Positions 56,240 to 64,000 of a stretch of 64,000 nt of DNA are shown piece by piece. A program made the position numbers and the translations under genes. Position 1 is the first letter of the stretch. The number at the start of each line of letters is the position of its first letter. The notes under the pieces were generated by a model. It worked only from the letters and a program-made list of their open reading frames with translations, made no database searches and was not told where the DNA came from. The stretch is from Helopsaltes ochotensis (Eukaryota > Chordata > Aves > Passeriformes > Locustellidae): NCBI GenBank assembly GCA_013400155.1, contig VXBM01001197.1:92737-156736 (forward strand), written 5' to 3'.

Positions 56240-59200
56240 CCTTTTCCTGTGGGAGTTTCCCTTCGATGAATGACTACAGCAACAAGATTGTGTCATCACG
56301 AAACGTGCTTCCTCTTGGTCAATTCTGAAGCATTTATGAGCCTGCACGCTGTTGTTGTTTGGAATCAGCTACATACCGGGCTGCTTTCCTTTCGCTTGTT
56401 TGGGTTTTTTTTTTTTTTTCTTTTTCTTTTCATATGATAATAGTGAGGTGTGGCCAAAATCCGTAGGTGTGGAACAGGATCAGCTCTGCCTCAGACTTCT
56501 CTCTAACCCTGTAGTTAGTATGTTATGTTTTCCTGCTCATGAAGGGAATAAATGGGAAGCCAGGGTCGGAATGCAGATATTTTCTGTGGTAATTCTCAGG
56601 CTGTAGAATTACAGCAGCCCATGGATCCTCAACCCTGTGGGTTCTCAAATGCAGTGTGTCCTATCAGCTGTCAAACAGCTTAGTGACCAAACAGCTTCAG
56701 CCTGTGGGAGATGTGAAGCGTTCATGAAGTCATCCAGCTTCTAAACAAAAAAACCCTCCAGTCCAGAGTCGGTAATGCCCAGCTGTTCCCTTCAGCTGCC
56801 CATTTCCAGGGGAAATACATGAGAATTAGATACTTTTATACTGATTTTCTCATGATTTGAGGTGCAGTTCTGTTTCAGTGGTCTTGTCTCAATAAACAGC
56901 AATGCAAAGATTTCTTGCTACTCCCAGCCTTAATACTATTAAGATACTTATCTCAGCTATAGAAAATATTTACACTATGAGTTTGTAACAGCACTTAAAA
57001 GATTCACATGATTATTTAAAGCTACCAGCCCTAAAAATTGACCTGGCTATCATGCAGGAATAGTCTTTCTCCAAAGTCTCAGTAACTTTCTGTCAAAGTC
57101 TCCATCCAACAGGGAAAGGAGCAGTGTGGCTGTTGCAGGTTCTCCTGTTCCTCATGCTGGTAGGGGGTGTAGACTGGGGAGTGGTCCCGTGACAACTGCT
57201 GGGTTTAATGAGTTTGCCTTGTCTTGTTCTAGTCCATGGCTGAGGGATGAGACAGAGGACAAAAATTTGGGAAGAGGCAGGAAGCTGAGTGGGCACAAGC
57301 TCTCCCAGAAATGCTGCAGCTGGTTTCCTTACCTAAGTGAAGGCTAAACCCCTTCCCCAGGGTCTGCTCTGGCCTTGCTGCTCATCCTGACTGGTGAGGG
57401 AGACTGCACGGAGAAGAGTTACACTGTCTTGGGAGAAACAGGAAAGGATGTGTTTTTCCCTGTTTGTTTCATTTGGAACGTTGCAGCAATAAGGAATTGT
57501 TGCACTCCAGCTTCCCTGGTACCTCCCCTCCTCATTCCTGACAGAGCAGGATTCGGGCTCCTCCTTGTGGCTCGGACTCGGCTCTGCTCAGCACCTGCTC
57601 CTTTCTTCTTCCCCAGCTCCCTTCACATTAAACACATGCTCCTCTTCCTTCCTCAGACACTTCCTTCTGTAGAAATCCTGTCATTTCTTACTATTTGGGA
57701 AAAGAAATCACTGAAAATAGTGAGTTTTCCAGTGAGTACAAGGTTTGGCCCTCCCCAAATATTCTGGTTACAGCCACTATCCATAGCTGCAGTCTAGGGT
57801 CAGCCCTGCTGCTAGGGATGGGGATGAGCATGAAGCACCAGACAAAAACTGAGACCCTAACTTGATAAAACCCCTCAAATTATAATAGAACTGATGACAT
57901 CCTACAGATCCCACCAGAGATCAATTTCAGGTTGAATTTTCACTTTAGCAAGATGGTGTCCATTGACTGTCACACCGAGATGGAATTACACATGATGTAC
58001 AGAACAGAATGTGAAATAAAACGAATCCTCTGTTTCACCTGAAATTACTCCATGGCATTCCGACCCCACCTGGCAGTGAGGCTGGCAATGTGAGACACCA
58101 CGGAGCCTTGGTTCTGAGAATATCATGAAATTACCACATCATGAAAACAAGAATTGTATTTTCTCTTGCAATTAATCCAAAGTACAGGTGATCTGGGACA
58201 TGGAAGTGCTTGCCCCGAAGCTCAGCCTTTCCAAACTGGAAAAGATGTCACGCAGTTTTGATCCACACATGTCGAGGATGGATGAAAAAGACCAAACAAC
58301 TCATTTCAAAATCTGACACAACTCTTTATCAGGCTGCAGTGCTGAATTTGGGTTTAGTCGTCTCTTTAATTCGGAACAGAGAATGGAGTGACACTCGGAG
58401 TAAGGAAATGAACTGTTGTCAGCAGATGGCACCCTTGGATGGGGACTGCTCTGCTCCCTGGGAGATGGGTGCTGCTCCTCAGCCCCAGCTTGCTTCATCT
58501 AGAAGTTACACTTGTTTTACTGAATAGGAACAAGGGAAGCAAATTGAGCTGGATTTCTAGCTGCAGTTTAAATACAGGCAGAATATTTTGACATATTGTA
58601 CAGGTCAATGTCCTGCAACAATCACTGATTGATTCAACTCCTTATTCTGGAATAAAAATGGATGGACAGCTGCCTGTAGGAATTCCCTCTCTTGCTGTTT
58701 GAGTGATACAAGCAATAGTCACCTAGGTTTTGGATGAGGAAAAAATGGCATTTATACCACTCGGTTTTCCTCTCCAGTGGATTGCGATGTTGCTTTGCTG
58801 CAGTTTACCAGAACCTCTTCCAAACTCCTTCCAGTGGGAATACCAGCAGGGTGTGCATTTCCTACTGGTAGCACCAATGATCTCATGGCCAAACTCGGGA
58901 TGCCAGCAGTGTATATTTCATTTTCTTAAATGTCAGAAAATAGAAGACACAAAAATAGTGTCTTTAGGGAGTTTGGAAGGAAAATAAAATATGTAACTCT
59001 AGAAATGATATTTTTGCAGATATTATAATGTGAATTGCAGGTCCAGTGATGGGGCTAAGGATGCCTTTTCCAAACCTGTTATGTGAGCAAAGTACAGTGC
59101 TTGGTAACTGCTTTGTGTGATTCTGGGATTCACCAGGCTCTTAAATGTTTATCAGCATCTCTTCAGTTCCACTGGTGGGGGATTTGTAGCTGGGAGAAGG

Positions 59201-59740
59201 TGGTGTGGCTAAAACAGCAGGCACAGCAAGCAGTGGCATGGGCTGGGGATGTTCTTCCTGATGGATGAAAACCAAACCAGTTGCAGCAAACTCTGAGAGC
59301 AATTCCTTTCATGTGGACTTTGCCTCCTGCTTCCTTAGGAACTGAGGGAATTTGCCTTCGTGCTGCAGACAGGGCAGGAACACAACGACATGCAATTTTT
59401 TTTCACAGATGCATTTTATTTGTGCATGAATTGCAGCCTCGTTGTGCTCTTGGAATTGAGAACAAAGATCTTAAGGGTTTTTTTTTATATTATCTTCTCT
59501 GTTTTTAACTGACACCAGCTCCAGATGGCTGGCAGAATCTAATGGCACTTTATCTGTTCATTCATCACCATCTTTATGACTATTTAAAAAGTTATTATTG
59601 TTATTGCTGTTGTTATTCCCAGAGTACCCCCTGGTTGGGTTTCAGCAGCCCATGCTGGGAGGGCTGTGGGCTGTATGTGGCAGTGTCACAATGGCTCAAA
59701 AAACACCATTAGACTGGATTTATTTGCAGAAGCAGAACGG
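56240..59740. other. Spacer between KRT23 and the next keratin
   Basis: About 3.5 kb with no gene I can support on either strand; a T tract at 56407-56421 is the only marked feature. Hair keratin, KRT39/KRT40 and keratin-associated protein genes occupy this position in mammals, and none is seen. Confidence 0.6.
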
Positions 59741-59744
59741 AAAC

Positions 59745-59750
59745 TTTATT
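59745..59750 (-). terminator. Distal poly(A) signal of the K13/15-like keratin
   Basis: Minus-strand AATAAA about 207 nt beyond the stop; the more usual distance for a keratin 3' UTR. Confidence 0.55.
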
Positions 59751-59952
59751 GTTGGGATACAAAAGAGCACCAGTAGAAAACAGGCTTGGCATCTCCAACC
59801 CAGTGAGCCAATGCTCATGTACAAAGGCAGAGCAAATCTAAGGAAAGACAATCTTGGATACATTCTGGTAATTTGGAGAAATGAAAGGCTCTTTCTTTCA
59901 GCATTATCCAGCGTGGAGGCTGCACTGGGTCCATGGGGGGATTCAGTATTTC

Positions 59953-59958
59953 TTTATT
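59953..59958 (-). terminator. AATAAA overlapping the stop codon of the K13/15-like keratin
   Basis: The stop TAA and the next four bases read TAATAAA, so the stop codon overlaps an AATAAA hexamer. If used it would leave a 3' UTR of only some 15-30 nt. The distal signal is more likely the main one. Confidence 0.35.
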
Positions 59959-62900
59959 AGAATCTTCTGTCACGGGTAGAACCAGATTTTCCATCATCTT
60001 CCATGCCAGAACGACCTCTTCCACTGCTCCCAAATGCTGTTGTAGGGGGAACAAAAAAACAATAAAGCCCTGCCAATACCCTGAGGAGCTGAACGATGAG
60101 GTTCTGTTTGTTTTCTCACAAGATCTTTTATATATCAAAGGCAGAACTGCCTTTACATCTTATCCACTTTCCCTCCTGGTCCTCATCCAGAAAACCTTAG
60201 GATATGGATTTGGAAGTATCTTGTAAGTTATGTGAATCAGCAGAGGAATTTAAGAATCTTTGGGAGATTTGGGTATTTTAGAATCCCATGAGCAGTTCAT
60301 GCAATAATTTTGGAAATCTACTGGTTTCAAAAATGCACATAAAATAAAGAATTATATTTTTGTCTCTACATGGTACAGAACATGCCCATTGTGGGGTGAA
60401 TGGAATCGGTGGTAGTAAGAGGAAATCCAAGGCCAAAAGGTTTATTTAATCCTATTTTGCCTGTTCCTTCCAGCCCCTCATTAAATAAAAATGTTTCTTA
60501 CCATCCTTGGGGTTCAGTCCTGACAACCTGTAGAAAAGAAATATTTGATTAATGACCATTCCTCCCCCTGTCCCCTGAAACCATTGAACCATTTAAGAAT
60601 TTGTGTGGACAGCCAGGATTTCACACGGCTGCTCTCAATGGCTGGTTCTGGGGTGTGTTGTTACTAGAGGTGGTGTTAAGGTGCTTTCAGCTTTGAAATC
60701 CACCCCTATGTACTTCAGAGAGAATGGGAACAGTGGTCAGACCAGTTCCTTGTCCTGAGGTGTCTCCTTATACTGCTCCTCTCCTCAGAATGCGCCTTCT
60801 AGAAACTATATAAGGAGCTGATTCCTTCTCAGAAATCAAAAGTAATTCCATGTAGAAATCAGATATGAGAAATGGGCATAAAAATGTAGATTTTACTGAA
60901 GTAAACTGGAGCCTGTTCCAGGCTCTTTTCTAGCTGGGGATGCTGGTGTGTGAGGATGTGTATTTTCACTTCTATGCACAGAGAAAACCAGAAACTAAAG
61001 AAATATTGGGAGCAGGTTTTTATCGCTTGTCGCAGGCTGAAAGCTCTAATTTCAGTGCAACCAAAGGATTAAGTGAGACATATATATGGGACCTGGTGCC
61101 TTTTGTAATTCATCACGGTCAAAATGGTGGCATCTATATTTTCAAATCCTCCACATCCCTGATTTAGCTTGAGTTATGGCAGCACCGGGGACTTTGCCAG
61201 GCACCTGCTTTGCCAGTGCTCCAAAGGCTGCGTGTACAGGGAGTGACTGAGCACTGCGGGGTCAGCCCGGCAGCCACAGCTCCTGCTCCAGACTGTGTTG
61301 TTACCCTTATCTGCCCATCAGGGCTGGGGCAGAGTGACATACTGTGAGTCCTGGCCCTCCAGCAGCTGGCGGTACGTGGCGATCTCCTGCTCCAGGCGGC
61401 TCTTGATGTCCATGAGCATTTTGTACTCCTGGTTCTGGCGCTCCATGTCGCAGCGGAGCTCACTCAGCTGCTCCTCCACGCTGGTGATGAGGGCCTGGAT
61501 CTGAGCCAGCTGCGCGCAGTATCGGCCCTCCGTGTCCCGCAGGTTGGCCTCCAGCCCAGCTTTCTAAAGAGCAATAATGGCAGAGCAGGTTAGAATGAAT
61601 GTCCCACAGAGGGGAGGGGAGTGGAGGAGAGGTGAGGCAGCAGGTGAGGAAGGGGACAGTGTGAGGCAGTGCCTTGTGGTGTGCTCGGGGCAGCTCCGTA
61701 CCATGCTGAGCTGCGACTGGAGCTCGATCTCCAGGCCCTGCAGGGTGCGGCGCAGTTCCGTGATCTCTGACTTGCTGGTCTGTATCTGCTGGGTGTGGCT
61801 GGCAACTTCACGGTTCAGCTCATCAGTCTGAAAGGAAAGACAACTGTGAAATCACATACAAATGTATAAAAAAATCAATCCTTTTGAGAAAGGGAGGTAG
61901 GACCTGCCAGGGTGGTAATTCTGAGGCAATATCTTGCTGTGCTGTTCATTGGTGTGACCGTACCTGAGTGAAGAACCAGGCCTCAGCATCCTTACGGTTC
62001 TTCTCAGCCAGGGCTTCATACTGTTCCCTCATCTCAGCGAGAACTCTGGTCAGGTCGATGCCAGGAGCCGCATCCATTTCCACGTTGACTGTTCCGCTCA
62101 GCTGGTTCGAGTACTCTTTCATTTCCTGCATGGCCAGAAGGCAGAGGACATAGAAAGATCAGACTCTCTCCTCTATCCCTGATCCAGCCTCAGCAATCCC
62201 TGCTGTGATACACAGTACCCGTGCTATCAAGTATCACAGATGGAACACACAAAAAACATTTATCACATCTTTTCTCTCGTCGCACCAGCTTCCCAACTCT
62301 CTGTGTACTCACACAGGACACACATATTTACATGTAACTTACATGTGTGTTTCATTTACAAGAGAGAAATTCCACAGGGGAGTTATCTCCTCCCTGCACT
62401 GTCAGGACTCTCACCTCTTCGTGGTTCTTCTTCATATAAGCCAGCTCCTCTTTCAGAGTCTCAATCTGCATCTCCAGGTCGGCTCTGGACAGGGTCAGCT
62501 CATCCAGGACACGGCGCAGGCCGTTGATGTCGGACTCCACGCTCTGGCGCAGGAACAGCTCATTCTCGTACCTACAGTTCAAAAAAGAAACAAGTACTGG
62601 AACATGTCCAAGTTTCTATTTGGTAGGGCTATAAAATGATCACATATAGGAGGAACAGTGGACTGTAGATGAAAACACACAGATTTAGAAGTCTAAAAGC
62701 AATAAAGCTGTTTTTTTTCCAATATCCAGCTACGGCATAAGGAAGCACAGACAATGCTGTATGATCATGTTCCTGAGGAGGATATGACATTTCACCTTGC
62801 AGAACCTAATAATGACTATCAGCATCAATAGAAACATTGTCACACAGGACAGGAGTTTTGTAGTGTCCTCCCAGATTTTGTGTGTAGGAAAGCACAGATG

Positions 62901-64000
62901 GCCAGGGTTGCCTGGGACAGGAGGGAAAATAGAAACCTGCAGGTGCATTGCTGCAGGGAAGGCAGCTGCACATGGACCTTTATCATCTGATGTACTGCTG
63001 AGTCTGGGAGCTGGGAAAGCCCCACCTTACTCTAAATTTCAGACTCCAGGAGAGAGCTTCTACAGCCCCCCAGCAATCTCTTCCTGTCACTCAGTTCATT
63101 CGAAGTGAAAATCCCACCTATTCCTGCCTTCTTTCCCCTGTGATTTAGGCTAGTAAAAATATTTGAGTATCACAAACAAAATGAAGACATAGGCTATAAC
63201 TGATCATGCAAACAACTCAGTGATCTGAATGCTGTGTTCTGTCAGGTTTATACTCTGAATTGGTCCTTCATCAATGGATTGTGCTTGCCAGGGTGTTTTG
63301 CATCTGAAGTTACTGAAGGAAAAACTGTTTTGAGAGAGTGAAGACAAGCAGAGTGAAGACAAATGTGCTTCAGGTAAACTTACTTCAGTCTAAAGTCGTC
63401 GGCAGCCAGCCTGGCATTGTCAATCTCCAAAATGACCCGGGAATTGTCAATGGTAGCAGCAAGAATCTGGCAATTAAGAAACATGGAGAAAGGCTCCCTT
63501 GAGTAATGGTAAAATCTCTGATCCACATTCAATGAGCAAACCAGAGGGCTGTGATACTCTGTGCAACACAGATTAGAACCATAGTAGAGAAATACGTTTG
63601 TACAACACCTGATCTTATCTGTAGCTGGGAGAATCATTTTTCCAGCCTTTGAGGCCTACCTGTCACATTCTTTACTATTTGATTCCTGAATAAATATATT
63701 GATATTTCTAAACACATTTTGCTAACTTTTACTACAATCATTTTAGTTCCAACAAACATCACATTGTCAAGATAAGATATTTGGTGTTTAAATTGAGAAG
63801 AGGCTTCTCTTTTCTGCTGTGATGCTCAGGATCTCACAATGTATTTGGGATGAGGAATTCACTACTTCTTTTGTAATTATTCCATCTTATTTTAAAGACA
63901 TGGAACATACAGTTCCACAATTGTCTTGCCTTCTTATAACTCCTCTACATATGAATGGCGTACCTTGTCTCGGAGATCTTCAATTATCTTGTAATAGTTG
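59957..64000 (-). CDS. Type I keratin, KRT13/KRT15-like, 5' end outside window
   Basis: Partial gene; the head and coil 1A exon continues past the right edge. Visible exons: 64000-63964 (end of exon 1, [12 protein letters not shown]), 63466-63384, 62571-62415, 62125-61964, 61827-61702, 61563-61343, 60527-60502, 60036-59957, giving 296 codons plus stop. Exons 2-6 have the standard 83, 157, 162, 126 and 221 nt. The rod reads [60 protein letters not shown] and [18 protein letters not shown], closest in memory to KRT13 and KRT15, with some KRT19 and KRT14 likeness. The tail is about 37 aa ([19 protein letters not shown], then [15 protein letters not shown]) and lacks the VDGKVVSS motif of KRT12 and KRT20. 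Without the head I cannot say which family member it is. Confidence 0.9.

Overview
The window is vertebrate nuclear DNA, most probably from a bird. It has split genes with GT-AG introns, a CpG-island promoter, assembly gaps, degraded CR1-like fragments and avian-type gene spacing. Every gene found lies on the minus strand, so transcription runs right to left. The intron-exon structures below were built by hand from reading frames, splice signals and remembered family features; no alignment was run.

Layout from left to right. (1) 530-14023: complete coding part of SMARCE1 (BAF57, a BAF/SWI-SNF chromatin-remodelling subunit) in ten coding exons (412 aa), with a CpG-island promoter near 14.6-15.3 kb and a 47/48-bp minisatellite just upstream of it. 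(2) 19518-24908: KRT222, a short headless keratin-like protein (280 aa, six exons). (3) 26859-30200: KRT12 (523 aa, eight exons), with a glycine-loop head; its mammalian ortholog is the corneal keratin. (4) 32058-36326: KRT20 (434 aa, eight exons), the simple/gut epithelial keratin in mammals. (5) About 10 kb without coding sequence, holding an ancient MIR/L2-like repeat, hairpins and an isolated GC-rich patch. (6) 46453-56158: KRT23 (430 aa, eight exons). (7) 59957 to the right edge: the 3' 296 codons of a KRT13/KRT15-like type I keratin whose head exon lies outside the window.

The window is therefore the SMARCE1-proximal end of the type I keratin cluster, in the order SMARCE1-KRT222-KRT12-KRT20-KRT23-(K13/15-like). 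This matches the mammalian order except that the KRT24-KRT28 and KRT10 block is missing between KRT222 and KRT12 (about 1.6 kb there), and no KRT39/KRT40, hair keratin or KRTAP genes lie between KRT23 and the next keratin. The complete keratins keep the family's exon sizes (83, 157, 162, 126 and about 221 nt for exons 2-6). Type I keratins pair with type II keratins encoded elsewhere to form cytoplasmic intermediate filaments. SMARCE1 is an unrelated nuclear neighbour.

I found no undescribed defence, mobile or biosynthetic system. The most useful observations are the compact keratin order, a lineage-specific KRT12 head and splice site, the divergent KRT23 rod-end motifs, a probable LTR cut by an assembly gap, and several small unexplained repeats and inverted repeats.
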